A stretch of 64,000 bases of DNA from Coprousia sp963931435. GTDB lineage: Bacteria > Actinomycetota > Coriobacteriia > Coriobacteriales > Coriobacteriaceae. A model generated the notes under the pieces. It had not been told where the DNA came from, did not search any database, and saw only the letters and a program-made list of their open reading frames with translations. This document shows positions 7,924 to 16,464 of the stretch, one piece after another. The DNA lies in the NCBI GenBank assembly GCA_963931435.1, contig OZ007012.1:868001-932000 (forward strand). The letters run 5' to 3'. Position 1 is the stretch's first letter. Every line of letters begins with the position of its first letter. A program made the translations under genes and the position numbers.

Positions 7924-9105
7924 GTGCACAGCGCATCCTGCGGGACGGACCACGCCGCCTCGGTCGGGGCGGCATCCGCCGGCAAGACCATGGTCGTCAA
8001 GATCGGCTCGTCGACGCTCGTCGGCGCCGAGGGAGCGCGCCGCGGCGAGCCCGACCGCGCCTTCATCGGGCGCCTGGCCGAGCAGGCGCTGCGCCTGCGC
8101 GCGCAGGGCTGGCGGCTCGTGGTGGTGAGCTCGGGCGCCATCGCCGCCGGCGCGCCGCGCCTGGGCTTCGAGCGGCGCCCCGCCGACATGCCGAGCCTGC
8201 AGGCCTGCGCCTCGGTGGGGCAGTGCGTGCTCTCGGCGGTGTACGACGAGGAGTTCTCGGCACGGGGGCTGCTCACCTCGCTCGTGCTCGTGACGCGGCA
8301 CGACACGGCGCGCCGCTCGTCCTACCTCCATGCGCGCGACGCTCTGCGCCGCCTCGTGGAACTCGGCGTGGTGCCCGTGGTGAACGAGAACGACACGGTG
8401 GCGGTGGACGAGATCCGCTTCGGCGACAACGACACCCTGGCCGCCCTCGTCTCGTGCATGGTCTCGGCCGACCTGTGTGTTATGCTCTCCGACATCGACG
8501 GCCTCTACACCGCCAACCCCGCGCTCGACCCGGGGGCCCGCTTCATCCCGCGCGTCGACAAGATCGACGCCGGCATCATCGGCGCGGCCGGCGACTCGTC
8601 CACGGCGGTGGGAACGGGCGGCATGATCACCAAGATCCGCGCCAGCCGCATTCTCATGACGGCGGGCATCGAGAGCGTCATCTGCAGCGGCGCCGAGGCC
8701 GATCCGCTCGTGCGGCTCGCGGCGGGGGAGGCGGTGGGCACGCGGTTCGTGCCGCCCGCCGACCGGCTCGACATCGCGCCGCGCAAGCTCTGGATCGCGC
8801 TCGGGGACGCCGCGCGCGGCCGGCTCACGGTGGATGCCGGCGCGGCCCGCGCGCTCATGGCGCAGGGCTCGTCGCTCCTGCCCGTGGGCGTCACAGCGGT
8901 CGAGGGGGCGTTCGCTGCCGGCGACATCCTGGACATCTGCGACGAGGGCGGACTCGTCATCGCGCGCGGCATCGCCGAGGCGGGCTCGGACGCGCTGACG
9001 CTCGCCTCCGGGCGCCGCCAGGACGAGATTGCCGCCAACCACCTGCTCGCCGAGCTCGCCGGCCGCCCCGCCGTGCATCGCGACAACATGATCGTCTTCG
9101 CATAG
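7924..9105 (+). CDS. proB: glutamate 5-kinase
   Basis: First enzyme of proline synthesis, phosphorylating glutamate to gamma-glutamyl phosphate. The amino-acid-kinase domain shows VVKIGSSTLV, VVVSSGAIAAG, VNENDTVAVDEIRFGDNDTL, LSDIDGLYTANP and GTGGMITKI in family order. The last ~100 residues form a PUA domain. The GTG at 7924 is taken as start because GAAAGGGG lies at a good distance. It gives a roughly 20-residue extension before the first kinase strand; an internal ATG at 7990 (MVVKIGSS) would give the canonical N-terminus. The partner proA is 2 kb downstream on the same strand, separated by a peptidase gene on the opposite strand. Confidence 0.95.
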   Translation: MHSASCGTDHAASVGAASAGKTMVVKIGSSTLVGAEGARRGEPDRAFIGRLAEQALRLRAQGWRLVVVSSGAIAAGAPRLGFERRPADMPSLQACASVGQCVLSAVYDEEFSARGLLTSLVLVTRHDTARRSSYLHARDALRRLVELGVVPVVNENDTVAVDEIRFGDNDTLAALVSCMVSADLCVMLSDIDGLYTANPALDPGARFIPRVDKIDAGIIGAAGDSSTAVGTGGMITKIRASRILMTAGIESVICSGAEADPLVRLAAGEAVGTRFVPPADRLDIAPRKLWIALGDAARGRLTVDAGAARALMAQGSSLLPVGVTAVEGAFAAGDILDICDEGGLVIARGIAEAGSDALTLASGRRQDEIAANHLLAELAGRPAVHRDNMIVFA

Positions 9106-9288
9106 CGTCCGCGTCCCTGTTTGACTGCGCCCCCGGTCCGGGGCTTTACGGGCGCATGGCGGGTGGCGCCGTGCCGCACCCTGCTGTCGCACCGCGTGGG
9201 CGCGCGTCTGCGCCGCTCCCGCTCTCGCGCTGCGCCGGTATTCGCGTCTGCAAAGGCGCGTGCTCGGGCGCGCGTGCCGGCCGCCGCG

Positions 9289-10785
9289 CTACGCCGTCTT
9301 GAGCGCGCGGGCGAGGTCGCCGCGTTCCAGCGCCTCGTTGAAGAGGTGGCGGAACACCCGGTCGCCGTGGACGCCGTCGTGTTCGAACTCGTTCGTGACC
9401 CAGGCGTGGCTCGCGCCCACGCGGCCGAGCGTGTCGAGCGAGAGCGTGGAGTCCACGTACATGTCATCGAGATAGACCGCCGCCTGGAGCGGTACCTCGT
9501 TGGACGCGAGGCGCACCGGGTCGTACACGCGGTCGAACTTCGTGTCCTCCATGAGGACGTCCATGGCCGCCGCGAAGGGCATGAGCTCGGGCATCTGCTC
9601 GAACATCCAGGGGAAGCAGGCCTCGCCGGTGAACAGGAGCGGGCGGGCGTCCGGGGCGAACGCGGGGCGGGAGTCCCGCTCGCGCGCGGCCGCCCAGCGG
9701 ATGGGGGCGCAGGAGCCGTCGGCGTAGATGAGCTCCTGGAGCACCCAGTAGAGCGGGTTCGCGCGCGTGGTGGTGCGCTCGAGGACGTCTATGAGGAAGC
9801 CGTCCGAGAGCTCGATGCCCGCGCGGGCGCCGTCGACGGAGCCCGCGGGGGCGCCGTCGACGAGTGGGGCGCCGGCCCGGGCGAGCGCGGCGTCGAGCGA
9901 GCCATCGCCCGCCTCGAAGGCCGCATCGAAGAGCCAGTGCATGCGCTCGAAGCTCGGTTTCATCCCGAAGTCGCTGCCCAGAAGCTGCAGGCGCTCGACG
10001 GTGAGCGGGCTGCCGTCGGGCAGCGCCACGCCGCCGGCGGACAGGCGGTCGGCCACCGCGGCCACGCGCGCCGCGTCCTCGGGGTAGCGCTCGTAGTAGC
10101 GGCGCGTCTTCTCGGCCATGCGCGGGAACGTGTGCGCGTAGACCTCGGCGGCGCTCGCGGGCACGTGCGGTATGCCGCCCGTGGTGAACGCCGCGGCGAT
10201 GCCCGTGGGATAGCTCGACAGGTAGGAGAGCGTGATGAAGCCGCCGTAGCTCTGGCCCAAGGTAGTCCAGGGCCTGCCGCCGAACGCGGTGAGGCGCAGG
10301 TACTCGAAGTCGCGCACGATCGAGGGGGCGAGGAAGCGCTTGAGGAAGTTGGCCTGCGCACGGGCAGGATCGGCACCCGCGGCCTCGGCGGCGGCGCGTA
10401 TGCGCTCCATGGTCGCGCCGCCCACCCGGCTGCTGCGCCCGCAGCCGCGCTGGTCGGGGAGGATCACGCGGAAGCGCTTGATGGCCTCGGCGATCCAGCC
10501 GTCGCTTGACGGCGCGGTGGGCCGCGGGCAGGCGCCTCCCGGCCCGCCCTGGAAGAACGCGAGCAGCGGCAGGTCGTCGCCCTCGTGCTCGGGCGCGCAC
10601 AGGACGCGGTAGAAGAGCCTGATCGATTCCGGCGCGCCGGGGATCGCCGGGGGGAACGCGCCGTGGCGCATGGTGAGGCCCATGGCGAGCAGCGCCGGCT
10701 CGAGCCCGCGCCAGTCGAGCGGCACGTCGATGGCGTGGTCCTCCACATAGAGGCCGGGTACGTGGTAGCTGGCGAGCTTGGTCAT
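9289..10785 (-). CDS. Prolyl aminopeptidase / S33-family alpha/beta hydrolase
   Basis: An alpha/beta-hydrolase of 498 residues. The oxyanion-hole motif is FQGGPGG (78-84), followed by ILPDQRGCGRS and the nucleophile elbow GQSYGG with Ser179. The C-terminal His is probably in NEFEHDGVHG. This matches the longer S33 proline iminopeptidases, which release N-terminal proline from peptides; no signal peptide is seen, so it is probably cytoplasmic. Start at the ATG at 10785 with GAGAAGGG upstream. It lies between proB and proA on the opposite strand, so a shared role in proline supply is plausible but inferred. Specificity for proline rather than another residue cannot be proved from motifs. Confidence 0.82.
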   Translation of the reverse strand: MTKLASYHVPGLYVEDHAIDVPLDWRGLEPALLAMGLTMRHGAFPPAIPGAPESIRLFYRVLCAPEHEGDDLPLLAFFQGGPGGACPRPTAPSSDGWIAEAIKRFRVILPDQRGCGRSSRVGGATMERIRAAAEAAGADPARAQANFLKRFLAPSIVRDFEYLRLTAFGGRPWTTLGQSYGGFITLSYLSSYPTGIAAAFTTGGIPHVPASAAEVYAHTFPRMAEKTRRYYERYPEDAARVAAVADRLSAGGVALPDGSPLTVERLQLLGSDFGMKPSFERMHWLFDAAFEAGDGSLDAALARAGAPLVDGAPAGSVDGARAGIELSDGFLIDVLERTTTRANPLYWVLQELIYADGSCAPIRWAAARERDSRPAFAPDARPLLFTGEACFPWMFEQMPELMPFAAAMDVLMEDTKFDRVYDPVRLASNEVPLQAAVYLDDMYVDSTLSLDTLGRVGASHAWVTNEFEHDGVHGDRVFRHLFNEALERGDLARALKTA

Positions 10786-11086
10786 GGAGCGCCCTTCTCG
10801 GTCGGGGGATGGATCTCCTCCCATGATAGCCCCATGGGCGCCGCGCGCGGGTCCCGGTATCGGTCGGAGCCCGTCGGCCATTACGAGGGAGGCCTGCGGG
10901 CGGCGCGGGCGGGTTCCAGCTCCGGTCTGCCTCGCGGGCCAGGTCGGGGGCGCCGGGGGTGACGCGTGCGGGTTCCGATCGACCCGCCCCGGACCTCGGA
11001 CTCGGTTACCGTTCGCGTTCCGCCCCGCTCCGGCGCGCGGTTCGGGTACCATGGGGTCATCGTCGTCTATCCGCTGGGAGGCAGCC
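10786..11086. other. Divergent intergenic region between the peptidase and proA
   Basis: About 300 GC-rich bases between two divergent starts. The proA ribosome-binding site (GGGAGG at about 11076) and that of the peptidase are clear. I see no convincing promoter hexamers, repeat or RNA. Confidence 0.5.
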
Positions 11087-12379
11087 ATGGCCGAGATCCA
11101 GGACATCCAGGCATACGTCGAGGGGCTGGCGCGCGCCGCCAAGGAGGCCTCGCGCCGCTTGGCGTTCGCGAGCGACGAGGAGCGCGCCGGCGCCGTCCGC
11201 GCCATGGCGGCCGCCCTGCGCGCGGGCGCCGCGGGGATCCTCGAGGCCAACGCCCTCGACATGGATGCCGCCCGCGCGGCGGGAACCGGCGAGGGCCTGC
11301 TTGACCGGCTGCTGCTCACGCCGGAGCGGGTCGAGGGGATGGCGGCCGGGTTGGAGAAGCTCGCCGACCTGCCCGATCCGGTGGGCCGCGTGCTCGAGCA
11401 CCGCACCATCGACTGCGGGCTCGACCTCACCCGCGTGAGCGTTCCTTTGGGCCTCGTGGCGATGGTCTACGAGGCGCGCCCCAACGTCACGGCCGACGCG
11501 GCGGGTATCTGCATTCGCACGGGCAACGCCTGCATCCTGCGTGGCGGCTCGATGGCGCAGCGCTCGTGCGTCGCCATCGCCCACGTGCTCGCCGACGCGG
11601 TGGCCGCCTGCGGGCTGCCGCGCGCCGCGGTGAGCATCATCGAGACCACCGACCGCGCGGCCACGGGCGTGCTGATGGGCCTGCGCGGCGTGGTCGACGT
11701 GCTCATCCCGCGCGGCGGCGCGGGCCTCATCCAGCGCTGCGTGCGCGAGGCGGCCGTGCCCGTGATCGAGACCGGCACGGGCAACTGCCATGTCTACGTG
11801 CACGAGAGCGCCGACTTCGCCAAGGCGCGTACCATCGTGATGAACGCCAAGACCCAGCGCGTGGGCGTGTGCAACGCCTGCGAGTCGCTGCTCGTGGACG
11901 CCTCGGTCGCGGCGGACTTCCTGCCCGAGATGCTCCGCGAGCTCGCGGCGGCGGGCGTGACCATCCACGGCGACCCCGCAGCGTGCGCGGCGGCCGAGGC
12001 GGCGGGGGAGGACGTGTCGGCGCGCTTCGTCGACGCGACCGAGGACGACTGGGGCCGCGAGTACCTGGCGCTCGACATCTCCGTCAAGTGCGTGGGCGGG
12101 CTCGACGAGGCCATCGCCCATATCAACCGCTACGGGACCGGCCACTCCGAGGCCATCGTGGCCGAAGACCCGGCGGCGTGCGAGCGCTTCCTCGCCGAGG
12201 TCGACGCGAGCTCGGTCTACGCCAACGCCAGCACGCGCTTCACCGATGGCGGCGAGTTCGGCCTCGGGGCAGAGATCGGCATCTCCACCCAGAAGCTGCA
12301 CGCCCGCGGGCCCTTCGCCGCCGAGGCGCTCACCACCTACAAGTACGTCGTCCGCGGCACCGGACAGGTCCGCCCGTAG
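11087..12379 (+). CDS. proA: glutamate-5-semialdehyde dehydrogenase (gamma-glutamyl phosphate reductase)
   Basis: NADPH-dependent reduction of gamma-glutamyl phosphate, the second step of proline synthesis. The 430-residue length is normal. Diagnostic stretches are MVYEARPNVTADAAG, CILRGGSMA, VIETGTGNCHVYV and KTQRVGVCNACESLLV, where Cys262 is the catalytic cysteine. The C-terminus has DGGEFGLGAEIGISTQKLHARGPF, which is near-invariant in ProA. Start at the ATG at 11087 with GGGAGG seven bases upstream. It is on the same strand as proB but not contiguous with it, so the two must be transcribed separately or through the antisense peptidase gene. Confidence 0.97.
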   Translation: MAEIQDIQAYVEGLARAAKEASRRLAFASDEERAGAVRAMAAALRAGAAGILEANALDMDAARAAGTGEGLLDRLLLTPERVEGMAAGLEKLADLPDPVGRVLEHRTIDCGLDLTRVSVPLGLVAMVYEARPNVTADAAGICIRTGNACILRGGSMAQRSCVAIAHVLADAVAACGLPRAAVSIIETTDRAATGVLMGLRGVVDVLIPRGGAGLIQRCVREAAVPVIETGTGNCHVYVHESADFAKARTIVMNAKTQRVGVCNACESLLVDASVAADFLPEMLRELAAAGVTIHGDPAACAAAEAAGEDVSARFVDATEDDWGREYLALDISVKCVGGLDEAIAHINRYGTGHSEAIVAEDPAACERFLAEVDASSVYANASTRFTDGGEFGLGAEIGISTQKLHARGPFAAEALTTYKYVVRGTGQVRP

Positions 12380-12467
12380 GGCCACGCCGGCCCGCCACGC
12401 GGCACTCCGACGTACCGTCTGTCGTAAGGGGCCGTGGTAGACTCTTGCGCGTAGGCGAGGAGGCCCC

Positions 12468-13037
12468 ATGGATATCAACCAGAGTTGGATGGGCGTGCCC
12501 GAGGCGCCCTACACGGGCGCGCCCGCCGGCATGACATGGTGCCACTGCCTCACGGTGCCGCGCGCGCTCAGCCGCCGCGCCGACGGCGGCATCGCGCAGG
12601 CGCCGGTGCCGGAGCTCGAGGCGCTGCGCGGCGAGCCCGTGGCGCTTGCGGCGGGGGAGCGCGCCGTGCTGGATGCGCACCGCGCCGACGTGGTCGCCGA
12701 GGGCGTGGAGGGGCCGTTCTCGCTCACCCTCGACGGTGCGCTCGAGGTCTCGTGGGCCGCAGGCGAGCTCGTGCTGCGCTTCCTCGATGCCGTTCCCGGC
12801 GCGCAGCAGGGGCTCGGCGCGGGTCGCACGGAGCGGCGCGTGCCGTTCGAGCACCTCGACAACCTGCGCGTTCTGGTGGACAGCTCCGCCGTGGAGGTCT
12901 TTGCCAACGACGGCGCCCGCGCGCTCGCCACGCGCTGGTTCCCCGTGGCGGACGGTCTCACCGTGTCATGCGCCGGCGCCTGCGCGTACGCCGCTGCCTA
13001 CCCCATGGGCGACGGCATGCAGGGCACCTACGCCTAG
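12468..13037 (+). pseudogene. GH32 sucrose-6-phosphate hydrolase/invertase, C-terminal remnant
   Basis: The 189 codons match only the last third of GH32 proteins: the end of the propeller (QSWMGVPEAPYT, WCHCLTVPRAL, APVPELEALRGE), then the beta-sandwich with the signature LRVLVDSSAVEVFANDGARA. The first ~300 residues, including the catalytic nucleophile and acid/base, are missing. The ATG nevertheless has a good ribosome-binding site (GAGGAGG, four bases away), so an internal deletion may have fused a native start to the C-terminus. An intact sugar-binding role is conceivable, but hydrolase activity is not. PTS genes lie 6 kb downstream. Confidence 0.75.
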
Positions 13038-13143
13038 GCCCCGGGGCGGGTCATCGAGCAGCGTGGTGCATGCCTCTGCCGACGCCGCCCACGCCAAGGC
13101 CTTCGCTTGCTCCGGAGCTCATATGTCGCTCTGCGCGTGTGCA

Positions 13144-13177
13144 GAAGGGCCCCGCGACGATGGTTGCGGAGCCCTTC
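13144..13177. terminator. Inverted repeat between convergent genes, likely bidirectional terminator
   Basis: GAAGGGC..CCGCGAC and GTTGCGG..GCCCTTC pair over about 15 bp with two mismatches around a 4-base loop. It lies between the end of the GH32 remnant and the end of the HD gene. There is no clear U run. Confidence 0.5.
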
Positions 13178-13204
13178 CGGTTCGTTCGATGCCGATTCTG
13201 CGAT

Positions 13205-13819
13205 CTATTCCGCCGTGCCGTCCTTGCCGAACGTGTCTCGGTCGGGCGCGAAGCTCTGCATGGCCTCGATCGTGCGGGCGAACAGCTCGTCGAGCTCCCA
13301 GCCGAGCATCTCGGCCCCGTGGCGGATCGTGTCGCGGTTGACGCCCGCGGCGAAGCGCTTGTCCTTGAACTTCTTCTTGAGCGATTTGACGTTGAAGTCC
13401 ATGATGCTCTTTGAGGGGCGCATCACCACGGCCGCGCCGATGAGGCCGGTCAGCTCCTCGCAGGCGAAGAGGATCTTCTCCATCTCGAGCTCGGGGCGGG
13501 GGAGCTCAGGGTTGAAGTCCGAGCAGTGGCTCTGGATGGCGCGGACGAGCTCGGGCATGGCGCCCGCTCCCTCCAGGATGGCGACGGCGTCGATGCAGTG
13601 GCGCTCGGGAGTGTCGGCGCACTCCTCCCAGTCCACGTCGTGCAGGAGCCCCACGATGCCCCAGAACTCCTCGTTCTCGGGATCGAGCTCGCGCGCGAAG
13701 TAGCGCATGACGCCTTCCACGGTCTCGCCGTGCTCGATGTGGAAGGCGTCCTTGTTGTGCGCGGTGAGGAGGTCGAACGCCTCGTCGCGCGTCATGCCGG
13801 CGCTCAGGGTTTCTGCCAT
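13205..13819 (-). CDS. HD-domain protein (predicted metal-dependent phosphohydrolase)
   Basis: A 204-residue soluble protein with an HD fold. The N-terminal part has NKDAFHIEHGETVEGVM, then GLLHDVDWEE carrying the His-Asp pair, and later IQSHCSDF and CEELTGLIGA. This arrangement is common in small HDIG-type hydrolases acting on nucleotides or phosphate esters, but the substrate is unknown. The ATG at 13819 has GGAGCAG upstream; a second ATG eight codons in is possible. The C-terminal third is lysine-rich (KSLKKKFKDKRFA). It is transcribed in the same direction as carD, about 110 bases downstream of the carD stop. Confidence 0.75.
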   Translation of the reverse strand: MAETLSAGMTRDEAFDLLTAHNKDAFHIEHGETVEGVMRYFARELDPENEEFWGIVGLLHDVDWEECADTPERHCIDAVAILEGAGAMPELVRAIQSHCSDFNPELPRPELEMEKILFACEELTGLIGAAVVMRPSKSIMDFNVKSLKKKFKDKRFAAGVNRDTIRHGAEMLGWELDELFARTIEAMQSFAPDRDTFGKDGTAE

Positions 13820-13930
13820 GGCTGCTCCAATCGGTCATGCGGACGCGGCCCGGCGGGCCGCATGCGACCCTCGACTATACGGCGCGCTCGTTGCCGGCGT
13901 GTTACACGGAAGCCCTTGCTGCCTCGGTTC

Positions 13931-14425
13931 TCAGTTCTCGCTCGCCTCGAGGTTCTTGGCGATGAGCTCCTCGAGCTCCTCCTCGGTCACGTCGAGCGCC
14001 ACGGCGAGCTCCTCCACGGAGCGGCGATGCGCCTCCTTGAGGACGCGGGCGTAGTAGCTGCTCGGCTTCTTGTCGTGGAGCTCGGCCTCCTGGATGCGGT
14101 GGCGCATGGTCTTGGCCACGCGCACCGTCTCAGGGGCGCCCTGCTTGATGAGCTGCTTGAAGTGCGATTCCTCGAGCGAGCTGTTGCGCTCGGTGAAGGG
14201 GTCGCACTCCATGGCATCGTAGTTGTCGATGATATCCTGCGCCTGCTCGCGCGAGACGGTCGCGTGCAGGCGGTCGAGCTGCGATACGGGATAGAGCATG
14301 CGCGTCTTGGCGTGACCCTGCCGGCATTCCAGAACGATCATGGGCGCGGCGCCGGCATCGTCGTATCCGGTGACGGTGCAGACTCCCTGACCGGGGTGGA
14401 TTACGTGCTCGCCGATTTCAAACAT
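13931..14425 (-). CDS. CarD-family transcriptional regulator
   Basis: A 164-residue protein with the CarD/CdnL/TRCF RNA-polymerase-interacting domain at the N-terminus (MFEIGEHVIHPGQGVCTVTG, then MLYPVSQLDRL) and an all-helical C-terminal DNA-binding domain. CarD proteins bind the beta subunit and stabilise open complexes at many promoters. The ATG at 14425 is chosen because GGAGGAAGC precedes it; an upstream in-frame extension has no CarD similarity. It is divergent from the polysaccharide operon, with the start regions about 320 bases apart. Confidence 0.92.
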   Translation of the reverse strand: MFEIGEHVIHPGQGVCTVTGYDDAGAAPMIVLECRQGHAKTRMLYPVSQLDRLHATVSREQAQDIIDNYDAMECDPFTERNSSLEESHFKQLIKQGAPETVRVAKTMRHRIQEAELHDKKPSSYYARVLKEAHRRSVEELAVALDVTEEELEELIAKNLEASEN

Positions 14426-14478
14426 GCTTCCTCCATCACATAAGCTATCCGCTGTCAACAGGATATCACGTTTGGCTG

Positions 14479-14506
14479 TTGACTGCCTGTAAAATAGCAA
14501 TAAAAC
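14479..14506 (+). promoter_or_regulatory. Candidate promoter of the wzz-kinase-phosphatase operon
   Basis: TTGACT (14479-14484) and TAAAAC (14501-14506) are 16 bases apart in an AT-rich patch of the 323-base gap between carD and the Wzz gene. It would leave a leader of about 235 bases before the first start codon. That leader is unusually long and contains no gene. I did not find a clear attenuator, JUMPstart or riboswitch in it. Confidence 0.5.
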
Positions 14507-14748
14507 TGCACGTAGCACGCCTGTTGGGGCGTTGGATGGACCGCATGCGCCCGATGGCGCGTCCCGCTATGCGGTCTCTGGAGGGCGTATGGGAATACCA
14601 TAAAAAATGCCCGAGGGGGTCTTCAGGGGGATGCGTCTCGCCGCGGCAAGGTTTACTATAAACAACTGCCCATCTGCTTCGCGCGTCATGTGCCGGGGGC
14701 GCCTGCGCGTCGGACGGGAGGGGCATCCGTCGTATCGAAGGGAACCCA

Positions 14749-15408
14749 ATGACACTTCTCGAGCTGCTTCAACTGCTGAAGAGGCACCTGAGGCTCGTGG
14801 TCGCCCTGCCGATCGCCTGCGCGGTCGTCATGGCGCTCTACAGCCTGCTCTTCATGGGCAACACCTACACGGCGAGCACCAGCATGTACGTGCTCATGCC
14901 CTCGTCCTCATCCGGGGACTCCTCGACCACCTACACCGATCTCAACGCCTCCCAGCTCATGTCCAACGACATTGCGGCGCTCATCCAGAGCGACATCGTG
15001 ACCGAGGACGCCGCCGCAGCGATGGGGCTCACCGATCTGGACGGCTTCGACATCTCCATCCAGAGCGAGACCAACACCCGCGTCATCACCTGCACCGTCA
15101 CGGGTGGCGACCCGCAGCAGGCCGCCGGCGTGGCCAACGCGCTCGCCGCGAGCGTGTCCGAGGTTGCGCAGCGCGTCATGAACGTGCAGAGCGTCAACGT
15201 CATCGACGAGGCCACCGCCCCGCTTGCACCGAGCGGTCCCAACCGCGTCCTGTACGTGGCCGTGGCGTTCATGGCCGGGCTGTTCGCCGCCGTCGCCATC
15301 GTGGTCCTCATGGACATCATCGACACGCGCGTGCGCGGCGACGAGGTCCAGGAGCTTCTGGGCGTGCCGGTCATCGGCCGGGTGCCCCTGATCAAGGGAG
15401 GTATCTAG
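14749..15408 (+). CDS. Wzz/YveK-family polysaccharide chain-length/co-polymerase protein
   Basis: A 219-residue protein with two membrane segments, one near the N-terminus (VVALPIACAVVMALYSLLFM, about 17-36) and one near the C-terminus (LYVAVAFMAGLFAAVAIVVL, about 164-183). Between them is an external domain with the usual TYTASTSMYVLMP strand after the first helix. The short C-terminal cytoplasmic tail ends close to the kinase gene, which starts three bases later. This is the activator half of a Gram-positive tyrosine-kinase pair (YveK/CapA/CpsC), controlling length or amount of surface polysaccharide. It is the first gene of a three-gene operon. Confidence 0.9.
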   Translation: MTLLELLQLLKRHLRLVVALPIACAVVMALYSLLFMGNTYTASTSMYVLMPSSSSGDSSTTYTDLNASQLMSNDIAALIQSDIVTEDAAAAMGLTDLDGFDISIQSETNTRVITCTVTGGDPQQAAGVANALAASVSEVAQRVMNVQSVNVIDEATAPLAPSGPNRVLYVAVAFMAGLFAAVAIVVLMDIIDTRVRGDEVQELLGVPVIGRVPLIKGGI

Positions 15409-15411
15409 GCC

Positions 15412-16335
15412 ATGGTCCGCAAGCGCACCGATCAGTCCTCTCAGGACATCCTGCAGAACTCCATCAAGACGCTGCTCGCCAACATCCGGTTCGCCAGCGT
15501 CGACGACCCCATAACCTCCATGGTGCTCACCTCCTCGGTGCCCAACGAGGGCAAGAGCACCATCTCAGTGGCGCTCGCCGAGGCCATCGCCACGAGCGGG
15601 CACACCGTGCTGCTCATCGAGTGCGACATGCGCCGCCGCACGCTCGCCGGACGCCTGGGGGTGCATCCCACGCACGGTCTGTACGCCGTGCTCTCCGGCC
15701 AGGCGGGCCTCACCGAGTCCGCCGCCGCGACGCGCACGCCGCGCATGTACTTCATCGATGCCGAGCCGCACATCCCCAATCCTGCGGACATCCTGGCGTC
15801 GCGCCGCTTCCGCCGGTTCGTGGAGGAGGCGCGCGCGGCCTACGACTACGTGATCTTCGACACGCCCCCGGTGGGGCCGTTCGTCGACGCCGCCGTGGTC
15901 TCGAGCGTGGTGGACGCCACCATCCTGGTGGTGCGCGAGCGGTTCACCAAGCGCGCTGACGTGCTCAACGCGCGCGAGCAGCTCGAGAAGGCGGGCGCCA
16001 ACCTCATCGGCGTTGTGCTGAACGGCTGCGCCGAGCGCGAGAACGATTATTACTACGACTACTACACCAAGGACGATAAGAAGAAGGAGCAGGCGCCCTC
16101 TGCCGCGCCGCTGCCTGCCGAGGCGCCCCGCGCCCCGCGTCAGGCGCCCCGTGGCGCCCGCGCTGCCGCCCCCGCGGCGGGCAGCGCCCAGGCGCCCCAG
16201 CCCGTTCAGCCCGCTCGGGGCCACGCCGTGCAGCCGCGTCCCGTCGCCCCGGCGTCAGGCCCCGTGGCGACCAGCGGCAAGGGCGTGGCGCCCGACAGCA
16301 CGGCGGCCTTCATCTCCTCGTTCCGGAAGGGCTAG
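15412..16335 (+). CDS. BY-type tyrosine autokinase (CpsD/CapB-like) with long Pro/Ala tail
   Basis: A 307-residue cytoplasmic ATPase of the bacterial tyrosine-kinase family. The Walker A motif is VPNEGKST (43-50), Walker A' is VLLIECDMRRR (66-76) and Walker B is YVIFDTPP (146-153). A tyrosine cluster (Tyr213-215, Tyr217-218, in NDYYYDYY) follows and would be the autophosphorylation site. Unlike classical CpsD/CapB it continues for about 80 more residues rich in proline, alanine and arginine, with no predicted fold. The Wzz-like protein upstream should be its membrane activator and the PHP phosphatase downstream its antagonist. Confidence 0.92.
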   Translation: MVRKRTDQSSQDILQNSIKTLLANIRFASVDDPITSMVLTSSVPNEGKSTISVALAEAIATSGHTVLLIECDMRRRTLAGRLGVHPTHGLYAVLSGQAGLTESAAATRTPRMYFIDAEPHIPNPADILASRRFRRFVEEARAAYDYVIFDTPPVGPFVDAAVVSSVVDATILVVRERFTKRADVLNAREQLEKAGANLIGVVLNGCAERENDYYYDYYTKDDKKKEQAPSAAPLPAEAPRAPRQAPRGARAAAPAAGSAQAPQPVQPARGHAVQPRPVAPASGPVATSGKGVAPDSTAAFISSFRKG

Positions 16336-16464
16336 CCGCGCCGCGCCGATGGCGCTCCGCGGGCGCCTGCGGTCCGTTCATCTCGCCGACGTGCTCGATC
16401 GCGTTACCTCGGGGCACCTGCTGCTATGCTGGCGGGTGCCTTTTCTCGAAAGGCATGATGCTCC

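Noticed and set aside
4483..9192. A 1569-codon open frame on the minus strand opposite the radical SAM, pncB and proB genes
   Set aside because: It is the mirror of three well-supported genes in very GC-rich DNA, where stop codons are rare in several frames. Its composition (His/Arg/Ala/Gly) matches no protein family.
9289..11430. A 713-codon version of the S33 peptidase extending upstream through the intergenic region into proA
   Set aside because: The extra N-terminal ~215 residues are antisense to proA and have no fold. The ATG at 10785 has a ribosome-binding site and begins the family homology.
14440..14490. TTGACA at the carD side of the carD-wzz gap as a carD promoter
   Set aside because: No -10 hexamer lies at a workable distance from it on the minus strand; the candidate TATGTG is only ten bases away.
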